Shown here piece after piece: positions 27,480 to 36,023 of a stretch of DNA of 64,000 nt. Positions within the stretch are counted from its first letter, which is position 1, and each line of letters opens with the position of its first letter. Where the stretch lies: NCBI GenBank assembly GCA_963702165.1, contig OY969722.1, forward strand, positions 310,001 through 374,000, in the 5' to 3' direction. The notes below the pieces were generated by a model, which was not told where the DNA came from, ran no database searches, and worked only from the letters and a program-made list of their open reading frames with translations. Made by a program: the position numbers and the translations under genes. The DNA comes from Terrimesophilobacter sp963702165 (GTDB taxonomy: Bacteria; Actinomycetota; Actinomycetes; Actinomycetales; Microbacteriaceae).

Positions 27480-28463
27480 TCAGCCCACGCGGGCGACGAC
27501 CTCGCGGGGGCTCAGGTGCGTCCCGGTGCGCTCGACCTCGTGCACGAGTTCCACCAGCGCGGCGTTCACCGGCGCCGGCAGGCCGACCTTCTTCCCCGCC
27601 TCCACGACCGCGCCGTTGAGGTAGTCGACCTCGGTCGGCTGCCCCCTCCGCAGCGACTGCAGCGTCGAGCCGGGGTTGGGGACCGGCCCCATCCTGCGGG
27701 CCATGAGCGCAGGTACGACCTGCGCGATCCCGATCGGCGCATGCGCGAGCATCCACAGCAGCGCCGGGGTGAGGCCCTGCAACGACTCGAACCGAACCCG
27801 AGACGCGTAACCGACCCGCACGTTCTCCCGCATGCTGCGCGTCATGATGTGGCGCAGTTGCCGGATGCCGATGGTCGCCTGCGCGCTCAGCCCGGTGATC
27901 GCCGGCAGGGCATTGATCTGGTTGACGACGAGCTTGGTCCATTGGGCGCCAGCGAAGTTGTCGGTGACGCGCACCGGCATGACACCGCCGATCACCTCGG
28001 CGGCCAACTGCACTGCCGCCCGGCTCGCACCGCCGATGTAGGTGGACCCGTCGTTGGTCACCGTGACCTCACCGGGCTTCACATACGACGCCGCATACAG
28101 GGCGAGACCGCCGATGACCTCGGAGTCCGGCAGCACTTCGCTGGCGGTCTCGACACCGCGCAGCCCGTTCTGCACCACGAGCACAGGGATGCCTCGCAAG
28201 GCCTCGGCGTTCGCAAGCAGCGCGTCCCGGGCGTCGAGGGCCTTCGTCGTCACCACGGCCAGGTCGGGGGTTCGGGTGAGCCGCTCGGCGACCGCTGGGT
28301 GGGCGACATGCTCGCCCCAGGAGCCGGTCAGCGTGAGACCGCGGTCCCGGATGGCGGCGATCGCGTCGCCGCGGGCAGTCACCTCCACGTCGTGGCCGCC
28401 CCGGTCGAGCAGCGCCGCGATGACTCCGCCCACCGCGCCGGCACCGATGACCCCCACTCGCAT
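27480..28463 (-). CDS. panE: 2-dehydropantoate 2-reductase family protein (PanE/ApbA)
   Basis: About 327 residues from MRVGVIGAGAVGGVIAALL; another ATG nine bases further upstream is possible. The N-terminal NADPH-binding domain has GAGAVGG and VVTTKALDARDALL. VQNGLRG and the Lys in QWTKLVVNQINALPAITG are the conserved catalytic and binding segments. The C-terminal helical domain ends with PTEVDYLNGAVVEAGKKVGLPAPVN. It would reduce ketopantoate for CoA synthesis, but ApbA paralogues with other keto acid substrates are frequent. Confidence 0.8.
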   Translation of the reverse strand: MRVGVIGAGAVGGVIAALLDRGGHDVEVTARGDAIAAIRDRGLTLTGSWGEHVAHPAVAERLTRTPDLAVVTTKALDARDALLANAEALRGIPVLVVQNGLRGVETASEVLPDSEVIGGLALYAASYVKPGEVTVTNDGSTYIGGASRAAVQLAAEVIGGVMPVRVTDNFAGAQWTKLVVNQINALPAITGLSAQATIGIRQLRHIMTRSMRENVRVGYASRVRFESLQGLTPALLWMLAHAPIGIAQVVPALMARRMGPVPNPGSTLQSLRRGQPTEVDYLNGAVVEAGKKVGLPAPVNAALVELVHEVERTGTHLSPREVVARVG

Positions 28464-28517
28464 GCACCGCATCCTACTGGGCAGCACCGGTCGCCTCGCC
28501 GTTGGTAGCCTCTGGGC

Positions 28518-29432
28518 ATGGAACCCAGGCGCAGCGGAATCCTGCTGGTCGACAAGCCGGCTGGCATGACCAGCCACGACGTCGTCTCGCGGGTGCGCAG
28601 GCTCGCCGGCACCAGGAAAGTGGGTCACGCGGGCACCCTCGACCCGATGGCGACCGGACTGCTGCTGCTGGGCCTGAACAGCTCGACAAGGCTGCTGACC
28701 TACCTGGTCGGACTCGACAAGGAATACCTCGCCACCATCCGGCTGGGGCAGACCACGACCACAGATGACGCCGAGGGCGACGTCGTCGCGACAGCCGCCT
28801 CCTCCGCAGTCGAATCACTCAATGACGACCAGCTCGCGCGGGAGATCGGGCTGCTCACCGGCGACATCCAGCAGATCCCTTCCTCGGTCAGCGCCATCAA
28901 GATCGACGGCAAGCGCGCCTACGATCTGGCCCGCAAGGGCGAGGAAGTCGTGCTCGCCGCGCGCGCGGTGACCGTCACCGCCTTCGACGTGCTGGACATC
29001 CGCTCGTCCATGAGTGAGACCACGCGTCACGTCGACGTCGACGTGCGCGTCGAGTGCTCGTCTGGCACCTACATCCGGGCGCTCGCTCGCGACCTGGGGG
29101 CGGCGCTGGGTGTCGGCGGCCACCTCACCGCCCTGCGGCGCACGCGCATCGGCCCGTTCTCGATCGACGCCGCCGGCGTGCTCGAGCAACTCGCCGTTGA
29201 CGAGAACCTGCTGGATCCGGCCGACGTCGCCACTACGCTTTTCCCGAGCGAACGGCTGGATGCGGATCAGGCGCGGGACCTCGCCAACGGCAAGCGGATC
29301 ACGGTTGCCGGCGGCGACGGTGGCCCGATTGCCGCGCTGGGTCCGGAAGGCCGACTGATCGGACTGGTCGAGGTAAGCGGCGGCCGGGCACGAGCGCTCG
29401 TGAATTTCCCGAGCGATGAGGTGGCCCAATGA
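28518..29432 (+). CDS. truB: tRNA pseudouridine-55 synthase
   Basis: 304 residues from ATG. Motif GHAGTLDPMATGLLLL holds the catalytic Asp; GILLVDKPAGMTSHDVVSRVRR opens the protein; KIDGKRAYDLARKGEEV and SGTYIRALARDLG are conserved. Isomerises U55 in the T-loop of tRNAs. The actinobacterial C-terminal PUA-like domain is present. It overlaps the next gene by 4 bp (ATGA). Confidence 0.96.
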   Translation: MEPRRSGILLVDKPAGMTSHDVVSRVRRLAGTRKVGHAGTLDPMATGLLLLGLNSSTRLLTYLVGLDKEYLATIRLGQTTTTDDAEGDVVATAASSAVESLNDDQLAREIGLLTGDIQQIPSSVSAIKIDGKRAYDLARKGEEVVLAARAVTVTAFDVLDIRSSMSETTRHVDVDVRVECSSGTYIRALARDLGAALGVGGHLTALRRTRIGPFSIDAAGVLEQLAVDENLLDPADVATTLFPSERLDADQARDLANGKRITVAGGDGGPIAALGPEGRLIGLVEVSGGRARALVNFPSDEVAQ

Positions 29433-29797
29433 TCGACTGGTTTGCGTACGTGCAGGTGGCGATCGCCGTGATCGCGGGGCTGTTCTGCCTGGTGCGCGGG
29501 TTCATGGGCCGCAAGCCCGACGACTTCACCCTGGGCGCGACGACCATCGTCGAGGTGCTGCTGCTCGTCCAGCTGGTCGTCGCACTGCTCGCCCCGGGCT
29601 TCGGAAACGTGCCGAGCGGCAACGTTCTGGAGTTCTACACCTACCTCGTGTCCGCGATCATTTTGCTGCCGTTGGCGGGCCTGTGGTCGCTCATCGAGCG
29701 CAACAGGTGGAGCAACATCGTGCTGGCGATTGCGAATCTCGCGGTCGCCGTGATGGTCTACCGGATGCTGCAGATCTGGGCGTTCCAACTCGCCTAG
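29429..29797 (+). CDS. Small four-helix membrane protein
   Basis: 122 residues from the ATG overlapping truB. Four hydrophobic segments at roughly 8-24, 42-60, 70-87 and 95-115 are seen, with no enzymatic motif. It is a conserved neighbour of truB/ribF in Microbacteriaceae-like genomes as far as I recall, but no function is known to me. Confidence 0.75.
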   Translation: MIDWFAYVQVAIAVIAGLFCLVRGFMGRKPDDFTLGATTIVEVLLLVQLVVALLAPGFGNVPSGNVLEFYTYLVSAIILLPLAGLWSLIERNRWSNIVLAIANLAVAVMVYRMLQIWAFQLA

Positions 29798-29808
29798 TCT
29801 TGAGGACG

Positions 29809-30225
29809 ATGGACTCCACTGACACTCGTCGGCGACTCGGCATCGGCCGCGCTTTGATCGCGGTGTACGGCGTGCTCGCGCTCGCGGCAACAGGACGCTC
29901 GTTCGTCCAGATTGCGACGCGCTTCGACGAGGCGCCGGTGGCCTATGCACTGTCGGCGCTCGCCGCTGTGGTGTACATCGTGGCCACCGTTGCGCTCATC
30001 GCACGCGGCCGCGGCTGGTATCTGGTCGCCTGGATCACCATCGGGTTCGAATTTCTAGGCGTGCTCGTCGTTGGAGGGCTGAGCCTGTTCGACCCCGCGC
30101 TGTTCCCGGATGACACGGTGTGGTCGTTCTTCGGGCGCGGCTACCTGTTCATCCCGTTGGTGCTGCCGTTGCTGGGCATGTGGTGGCTGTGGTCGCAGCG
30201 CGACCGCTTCGCACGGGAGGCGTGA
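29809..30225 (+). CDS. Small membrane protein
   Basis: 138 residues from an ATG 11 bp after the previous stop. It has four hydrophobic helices, about 12-28, 44-63, 69-92 and 110-128, and a charged C-terminus (SQRDRFAREA). I recognise no domain. Its position just before ribF (3-bp gap) suggests co-transcription only. Confidence 0.75.
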   Translation: MDSTDTRRRLGIGRALIAVYGVLALAATGRSFVQIATRFDEAPVAYALSALAAVVYIVATVALIARGRGWYLVAWITIGFEFLGVLVVGGLSLFDPALFPDDTVWSFFGRGYLFIPLVLPLLGMWWLWSQRDRFAREA

Positions 30226-30228
30226 GAA

Positions 30229-31224
30229 GTGGACGTGTATCTGAACGCAGCAGAAGTTCCGGCCGACTTCGGTCCATCGGCTGTGACGATCGGCAAGTTC
30301 GACGGGCTGCACATCGGCCACAGGGCGATGATCGAGCGGCTTCGGCAGGAGGCATCCGCTCGCGGTCTCGTCGCCGCCGCGCTGACCTTCGACCGCAACC
30401 CGCTGAGCGTGCTGCGCCCGGAAGTGTGCCCGCGCGCGCTCATCTGCAACGACCAGAAGCTCGAGCTGCTCGCCGACGCCGGGCTGGACGCGACCGTCAT
30501 GCTGGAGTTCAGCGAGGAGTTCAGCCAGCTGGAGCCCGACGAATTCGTGCGCAGCATCCTGGTCGACACCCTGCACGCCAGCTTCGTGCTCGTCGGAGGG
30601 GACTACCGGTTCGGCCGCGGGGGAGCGGGCACGGTCGAACTCCTCCAGCGCATGGGTGCAGAGCACGGCTTCGAGACGCGCACCATCGACTCCGTTGAGC
30701 ACGACGGCCGGCGGGTGTCCTCCACCTGGGTGCGGGAGCTGCTGACCGACGGGAGGGTCGCAGAAGCTGCCGAGCTGCTGCAGCGCCCACCGAGTGTGCG
30801 GGGGGAGGTGGTCTACGGCGCGCAACGCGGACGCGAACTCGGCTTCCCGACGGCGAACCTGTCGCCTGAGCTCGACGGGTTCATCCCCGCCGACGGCGTC
30901 TATGCAGGATGGCTGGCTGTCCATGGCGATGCAGGCACCGGCGCCGGGCGCTCGCCGGACCCGCAGCGGCTGCCCGCGGCCATCTCGGTCGGCAACAACC
31001 CGACCTTCACCGGCGTGCCGGACAGCCAGGTTGAGGCTCACGTTCTGGGTCGAGGTCTCGAGGAGGGATTCGACCTGTACGGGAAGATCGTCGAAGTGGA
31101 GTTTGTCGACCGCGTCCGCGGCATGGAGCGGTTCGACTCGATCGAAGAGCTCACCGCGCAGATAGCGAAGGACGTCGACCAGGTGCGCTCCCTCCTGCAC
31201 CTGGCTGCGGCGTCGGATGACTGA
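30229..31224 (+). CDS. ribF: Bifunctional riboflavin kinase/FAD synthetase
   Basis: 331 residues from GTG. N-terminal nucleotidyltransferase: TIGKFDGLHIGHRAMI with the HxGH motif, and SSTWVRELL. C-terminal kinase: RGRELGFPTANL with the GxPTAN motif and the metal-binding Thr. Converts riboflavin to FMN and FAD, and so feeds the FMN and FAD enzymes encoded elsewhere in this window. It overlaps the MFS gene by 8 bp. Confidence 0.95.
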   Translation: MDVYLNAAEVPADFGPSAVTIGKFDGLHIGHRAMIERLRQEASARGLVAAALTFDRNPLSVLRPEVCPRALICNDQKLELLADAGLDATVMLEFSEEFSQLEPDEFVRSILVDTLHASFVLVGGDYRFGRGGAGTVELLQRMGAEHGFETRTIDSVEHDGRRVSSTWVRELLTDGRVAEAAELLQRPPSVRGEVVYGAQRGRELGFPTANLSPELDGFIPADGVYAGWLAVHGDAGTGAGRSPDPQRLPAAISVGNNPTFTGVPDSQVEAHVLGRGLEEGFDLYGKIVEVEFVDRVRGMERFDSIEELTAQIAKDVDQVRSLLHLAAASDD

Positions 31225-32452
31225 CTCGAGTCGGCGTCCGCTTCCACTGTGGGCTGGCCGCACCACAGCTCTGCTCGGCATTCTGCTTGTCGCGCTGAAC
31301 CTCCGCACGGCCGTCACGTCGCTGTCGCCGGTGGTCTCCCCGGTCACAGCAGACATCCCACTCGACGCCATCGGCTTGGCGCTGCTTGGGACGATTCCGC
31401 CGATCGTGTTCTCGCTGAGCGGCCTCTTCGGTCCAGCTGGAGCGCACCGGCTGGGGCTCGAGCGCTTCACGGTGGTCGCCATCGTCGTGATGGTGGTCGG
31501 CTACGGCTTGCGCGCGGCGGCGTGGGACTTCCCATCCCTGTTCGCGGGTACAGCGCTCGGACTGATCGGGGCGGGACTCGGCAACATCCTGCTTCCACCG
31601 CTCGTCAAGCGGTACTTCCCCGACCGCATCGGGCTGGTCACTTCTGCGTACGCGACGGTGATCGCCGTCTCCACCGGACTGCCGGCAGCGCTTGCCGTGC
31701 CGGTGGCGGATTCCTCCGGCTGGCGCGCGTCGTTGGCGGTGTGGTGCGTGCTGGCCACGGTCAGCCTCCTGCCGTGGCTGGTGATGCTCGCCAGAGCCCG
31801 ACGTGATCGGCTCGCGCGCCTGGACACCGCACCGGAGGTTCAGGATCCCGAGCCGCAACTGCTGCGGCGGATCTGGCACTCGAAGGTTGCCTGGGCGGTG
31901 ACCTTGCTGTTCGGGATGACCTCATTCCACGCCTACGCCAACTTCGCCTGGCTGCCGCAGCTGGTCATGGATACCGCAGGCGTGAGCGAGTTCGACGCCG
32001 GCGTCATGCTGAGCATCTTCGGGTTCGTAGGCATCCCGACCTCGATCATCGTGCCGATTCTCGCCACTCGCCTGAAGAACTTCGGCCTGCTCGTCTACAC
32101 GGGCGTCGCCTGCTACCTGATTGGCTACGCGGGGTTGCTGCTGGCCCCGGGCGGCGCTCTCGTGCTCTGGGTCGTGCTGCTCGGTGGCGGGCAGATGCTG
32201 TTCCCGGCTGCGCTGGTCATCATCAACCTGCGCACCCGCACGCAGCGCGGTGCGGTCGCCCTCAGCGGTTTTGCGCAGGGTGTCGGCTACGCGTTAGCGG
32301 CGACCGGTCCCCTGTTCATCGGCATCCTGCACGACGCGACCGGTGGCTGGACCGCGCCGATCATGCTGCTGCTTTCGACCAACGTGGTGCTGGTCGTCGT
32401 CGGCTTCGCCCTGCGCAAGCGCACCTTCGTCGAGGATGAGCTGCACGTCTAA
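31217..32452 (+). CDS. Major facilitator superfamily transporter (CynX/NimT type)
   Basis: 411 residues from ATG. Twelve membrane helices. The opening ILLVALNLRTAVTSLSPVVSPVTADI is characteristic of the CynX/NimT group (cyanate, 2-nitroimidazole and related exporters or importers), and the mid-protein segment is TLLFGMTSFHAYANFAWLPQLVMD. Convergent with the ROK kinase gene (4-bp overlap). The substrate is not predictable. Confidence 0.88.
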   Translation: MTDSSRRPLPLWAGRTTALLGILLVALNLRTAVTSLSPVVSPVTADIPLDAIGLALLGTIPPIVFSLSGLFGPAGAHRLGLERFTVVAIVVMVVGYGLRAAAWDFPSLFAGTALGLIGAGLGNILLPPLVKRYFPDRIGLVTSAYATVIAVSTGLPAALAVPVADSSGWRASLAVWCVLATVSLLPWLVMLARARRDRLARLDTAPEVQDPEPQLLRRIWHSKVAWAVTLLFGMTSFHAYANFAWLPQLVMDTAGVSEFDAGVMLSIFGFVGIPTSIIVPILATRLKNFGLLVYTGVACYLIGYAGLLLAPGGALVLWVVLLGGGQMLFPAALVIINLRTRTQRGAVALSGFAQGVGYALAATGPLFIGILHDATGGWTAPIMLLLSTNVVLVVVGFALRKRTFVEDELHV

Positions 32453-33390
32453 CCGAGCAGCTCCGCCCGGTGCACGAGCGCGGCAGCGCCGATCAGCGGT
32501 CCGTCGCCGGACAGCCCGGATGGCACGACCTTCACCTTGGTGACGAAGCCGAACTCGTGACGCTCGTCGATCGACTCGCGGATGAAACCGAACAGGTCGC
32601 CGGTCGCCTGCGAGAAGCCGCCGCCGATGGTGACGAGGTCCAGGTCGACGAGAGCCGTCGCCGAGGCGATCGCGTGACCGAGTGCCCGACCGGAGCGCTC
32701 GATCGCCCGGCGGGGGACGTCGTCTCCCGCCGCGTAGCCGGCAGCGAGCTGCTCACCGGTGGAGCCGTCCCACCCCTGCGAGCGCGCCCATGCGACGGTG
32801 TTCGGACCGGAGGCGATCGCTTCGATGCAGCCGATGCTCCCGCACGCGCACGGGTCGACGAAGCCGGCGACCTGCACGTGGCCGATGTGACCGGCGTTCC
32901 CCGTCGGCCCAGAAACCGTGCGGCCGTGCAGGATCAGCCCGCCGCCGATACCGGTCGACACCACCATGCCCATCAGGTTCTGCGCTCCCTGCGCGGCGCC
33001 GATCCACTGCTCGGCGAGCGTGATGCACAAGCCGTCCATGCGCATCGTCACCGGCGCATCCGTCAGCCCGGAGGTGGCGGATGCCACGAGCTCGACGAGC
33101 GGGTAATCGCGCCAGGAGGGAAGGTTCAGCGGAGAGACAAGACCCGCCTGCTCATTGAGCGGGCCCGCGGCGCCGATCCCGACACCGGCGATCTCGGCGC
33201 CATCCGGAACCGCGGCCAGAGCGTCGCGCACGACGGACTCGACGCTCGCCGCGATGGTCGCGGAGTCGCTGTCACGCCCGGTCGGGCGGCGGTATCGGGT
33301 GCCGGCAATCAGCACCCCGTCCTGGTCGACAAGGGCCGATTCGACCTTGGTTCCTCCGAGATCGATAGCAAGAGCGAGAGACTGCGCCAT
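32449..33390 (-). CDS. ROK-family sugar kinase
   Basis: 313 residues from ATG. IDLGGTKVESALVD (phosphate 1 motif), GVGIGAAGPLNE, VVSTGIGGGLILHG, and the ROK zinc site H...CACGSIGCIEAIASG. Typical of glucokinase, fructokinase or N-acetylglucosamine kinases. No sugar genes adjoin it, so the hexose specificity stays open. Confidence 0.9.
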   Translation of the reverse strand: MAQSLALAIDLGGTKVESALVDQDGVLIAGTRYRRPTGRDSDSATIAASVESVVRDALAAVPDGAEIAGVGIGAAGPLNEQAGLVSPLNLPSWRDYPLVELVASATSGLTDAPVTMRMDGLCITLAEQWIGAAQGAQNLMGMVVSTGIGGGLILHGRTVSGPTGNAGHIGHVQVAGFVDPCACGSIGCIEAIASGPNTVAWARSQGWDGSTGEQLAAGYAAGDDVPRRAIERSGRALGHAIASATALVDLDLVTIGGGFSQATGDLFGFIRESIDERHEFGFVTKVKVVPSGLSGDGPLIGAAALVHRAELLG

Positions 33391-33432
33391 GTCTTGATCC
33401 TAAAGTGGGCGGCGGCGCGTACAGTTGCGCGC

Positions 33433-33888
33433 ATGGACGCCGTGGACCTCGAGTTCTCCCGCGAGTTCGGGGTGTCGCCGGTCGTTGTCTGGGACGCTCT
33501 CATCGACCCCGAGCTGGTCATCGGGTGGCTCGGCGAAGCGCGCATCGAGGCGGAAGTCGGCGGCCGCTATGACCTGGTCTGGCTGCACAGCGAGAGCTTT
33601 CCGCCGACCACCGGCACCATCACCCTGCTCAACGAGCCGCACGCGCTCTCCGTCGAGTCCGACAATCGGGGCACGCTGCGCTACGGGCTCGTGGCGACCG
33701 AGCTGGGCGCGCTCCTGCGCGTGGGGATCTCGGTCGTGATCGAGCGCGCCTTCATCCCGCGCATCCGCGCCGACTGGCAGAGCAACCTCGACCAGCTCGA
33801 AGAGATGCTGCGCGGCCGTCCGGTCGATTGGGCGAACTGGGACCGGGACCGCGCGCCGGTCTGGCAGCGCTATCTGCGATCGTCCTGA
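33433..33888 (+). CDS. SRPBCC (AHSA1-like) domain protein
   Basis: 151 residues from ATG; the frame is open far upstream, but that overlaps the opposite ROK gene. FGVSPVVVWDALIDPELVIGWLGEARIEAEVGGRYDL is the START/AHSA1 entry. A ligand-binding helix-grip fold of unknown cargo. Divergent from the ROK gene and 96 bp ahead of the SorC regulator. Confidence 0.75.
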   Translation: MDAVDLEFSREFGVSPVVVWDALIDPELVIGWLGEARIEAEVGGRYDLVWLHSESFPPTTGTITLLNEPHALSVESDNRGTLRYGLVATELGALLRVGISVVIERAFIPRIRADWQSNLDQLEEMLRGRPVDWANWDRDRAPVWQRYLRSS

Positions 33889-33919
33889 CCAACGAGCCGT
33901 TGGCTTCGCGAACCTGATC

Positions 33920-33952
33920 TGCTCATATGAGCAACATCGCCAACGGATGTTG
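33920..33952. promoter_or_regulatory. Operator region of the deoC operon
   Basis: TGCTCATATGAGCA (33920-33933) is a perfect 14-bp palindrome, followed directly by CAACATC (33932-33938) and its inverse GATGTTG (33946-33952). Stacked dyads 30-60 bp ahead of a SorC/DeoR gene match how this family binds its own promoter. Distance to the GTG start of the regulator is about 32 bp. Confidence 0.65.
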
Positions 33953-33984
33953 TTCTTTGCCCGTCGTCTGCCTACCCTTGAGGG

Positions 33985-34947
33985 GTGGCCATCGCGGAGA
34001 CTCACGACAGGCGGGGGCAGGATTCCGACCTGCTGACCGTGCGCGTCGCCGAGCTCTACTACGACGAGGACAAGACCCAGGACGAGATCGGCGCGCTTCT
34101 CGGCATCACCCGCTGGAAGGTGGGGCGGCTGCTCACGCGCGCCCGCGAGAGCGGCATTGTGCGTATCGAGATCGTGCACCCGCGAGCGAGGCGGCTCGGA
34201 CTGGAGCGCGACCTGAAGGAGCGCTTCGGTCTCAAGGACGCAGTGGTCATCCCCGAATCGGCGGATGCGCGCGCGGACGTTGCGCAAGCGGCATCCGACT
34301 ACCTGAGCGCACTCCGGCCGGTACCTGGGACGCTCGGCGTCAGCTGGGGTCGCACCCTCGACGACGTCGCCGAGCGTCTGCCGAGCGGCTGGGCACGCGG
34401 CGTGCACGTCGTGCAGATCAATGGGGGAGTGAGCCTCAACCGTCGCGCGAGCACCGCAGCGACGACGGCGGCGACCATCGCGCAGAAGTCCTCTGGCGAG
34501 GCGACACTGCTGCCCAGCCCTGCGATCCTTGAGCGACTCGAGACCAAACTCGCCATCGAAGCCGACAGGACAGTTGCGGGTGTGCTCGAACTGGCGCGAG
34601 GAGCATCCGTCTACCTGTTCAGCGCCGGCGTCGCGGATGCCAGCTCCGTGCTGGTCGAGAGCGGCTACCTGACCGCCGATGATGTCGCGGAACTCGTGCG
34701 TCGCGGGGCGGTCGGAGACGTCGTCGGGCGGTACATCGATGCCAACGGAAACCCGGTCGATCCCGGACTCAATGAGCGTACGGTGGGACTGGAGCTGGAG
34801 CAGCTGCGGTCCGCCGACACCGCGATCCTGGTGATCGCGGGCGAACAGAAGCATGACGTCGCGCGAGCGGTCGTCGCGAATGGACTGTGCAGCGTCGTCG
34901 TCACCGACGAGGGAACTGCGCGGACCCTCCTGGAGGAAGAGAAATGA
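33985..34947 (+). CDS. SorC/DeoR-type sugar-binding transcriptional regulator
   Basis: 320 residues from GTG. N-terminal sigma-70-like HTH (RVAELYYDEDKTQDEIGALLGITRWKVGRLLTRAR) and C-terminal sugar-phosphate-binding domain (GTLGVSWGRTLDDVAERL, INGGVSL, SAGVADASSVLVESGYL). Resembles B. subtilis DeoR, which responds to deoxyribose-5-phosphate. It overlaps deoC by 4 bp (ATGA), so it very likely autoregulates the operon. Confidence 0.9.
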   Translation: MAIAETHDRRGQDSDLLTVRVAELYYDEDKTQDEIGALLGITRWKVGRLLTRARESGIVRIEIVHPRARRLGLERDLKERFGLKDAVVIPESADARADVAQAASDYLSALRPVPGTLGVSWGRTLDDVAERLPSGWARGVHVVQINGGVSLNRRASTAATTAATIAQKSSGEATLLPSPAILERLETKLAIEADRTVAGVLELARGASVYLFSAGVADASSVLVESGYLTADDVAELVRRGAVGDVVGRYIDANGNPVDPGLNERTVGLELEQLRSADTAILVIAGEQKHDVARAVVANGLCSVVVTDEGTARTLLEEEK

Positions 34948-35960
34948 CAATGGAACAGTCAGCGGTGGCCCTTGCGCCGGCCGAGCGCGCGGTGAGCCTG
35001 CTCGGCAGCGACCTCACCGAGAAGAGCCTCAAGCTGCACCTGGACGGCCTCTCCGGGGTTGACGCGGTCGGCCTGGAGGCGCGCGCGGCCGGGCTGTCGA
35101 CGCGCTCCATCAAGACCACCTCGAAGGCGTGGGCGCTCGACAAGATCATCAGCCTCATCGACCTGACCACGCTGGAGGGTGCGGACACTCCTGGCAAGGT
35201 GCAGTCCCTTGTCGCCAAGGCGGTCAACCCTGACCCCACAGACCAGACCACCCCGCGAGTCGCGGCGGTGTGCGTCTACGGCGACATGGTCCCGGTTGCT
35301 ATCCAGGCGCTTGGCGCCCACCACGCTGCAGGCACCGACAACGGCATCAATGTCGCCGCGGTGGCGACCGCGTTCCCCAGCGGGCGCGCTTCGCTTGCGG
35401 TGAAGATCGCCGACACCCGGGATGCCGTGCAGGCCGGCGCCGACGAGATCGACATGGTCATCGACCGTGGCGCGTTCCTCTCCGGCCGGTTCGGCGTCGT
35501 CTTCGACCAGATCGTCGCGGTCAAGGAGGCGTGCCGCCGCGTGGACGGAAGCTACGCACACCTCAAGGTGATCCTCGAGACGGGTGAGCTCAACACCTAC
35601 GACAACGTGCGTCGCGCCTCGTGGCTGTCCATTCTGGCCGGTGCGGACTTCATCAAGACCTCGACCGGCAAGGTCCAGCCGGCCGCGACCCTGCCGGTGA
35701 CGCTCCTCATGCTGCAGGTGGTCGGTGACTGGTACCGCCTCACGGGCGAGCGGATCGGCGTTAAGCCGGCCGGTGGCATCCGGACGTCGAAGGACGCCAT
35801 CCGCTACCTCGTGACGGTGGCCGAGACGGTCGGCGAGGAGTGGCTGCAGCCGCACCTCTTCCGGTTCGGCGCGTCGAGCCTGCTCAACGACGTGCTGCTG
35901 CAGCGTCAGAAGACCAAGAGCGGCAACTACAGCGGCGCCGACTACGTGACCATCGACTGA
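34944..35960 (+). CDS. deoC: Deoxyribose-phosphate aldolase
   Basis: 338 residues from the ATG that overlaps the regulator stop. Class I aldolase that splits deoxyribose-5-phosphate to acetaldehyde and glyceraldehyde-3-phosphate. VAAVCVYGDMVP, VAAVATAFPSG, ADEIDMVIDRGAF, LKVILETGEL and ADFIKTSTGK with the Schiff-base Lys, then GVKPAGGIRT. Longer than E. coli DeoC because of an N-terminal helical extension, as in the eukaryotic-type and actinobacterial form. Confidence 0.95.
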   Translation: MTMEQSAVALAPAERAVSLLGSDLTEKSLKLHLDGLSGVDAVGLEARAAGLSTRSIKTTSKAWALDKIISLIDLTTLEGADTPGKVQSLVAKAVNPDPTDQTTPRVAAVCVYGDMVPVAIQALGAHHAAGTDNGINVAAVATAFPSGRASLAVKIADTRDAVQAGADEIDMVIDRGAFLSGRFGVVFDQIVAVKEACRRVDGSYAHLKVILETGELNTYDNVRRASWLSILAGADFIKTSTGKVQPAATLPVTLLMLQVVGDWYRLTGERIGVKPAGGIRTSKDAIRYLVTVAETVGEEWLQPHLFRFGASSLLNDVLLQRQKTKSGNYSGADYVTID

Positions 35961-35968
35961 CTCATCCC

Positions 35969-36005
35969 GGTGATTGAGGGATCGCGCAGCGATCGTCTCG
36001 AAATC
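35969..36005. repeat. REP-like palindromic remnant between deoC and the aldehyde dehydrogenase
   Basis: GGTGATTGAGGGATCGC followed by GCAGCGATCGTCTCGAAATC contains GATCGC/GCGATC arms and resembles the GGTGATCGAG...CTCGAC interspersed repeat better seen at 40759-40840. The aldehyde dehydrogenase ribosome site (AAAGGAGA) follows it. Confidence 0.45.
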
Positions 36006-36023
36006 GGCTAAAAGGAGAACCCC

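Noticed and set aside
30055..31482. A 475-codon open frame on the minus strand
   Set aside because: Covers ribF in antisense; shadow of its codon pattern.
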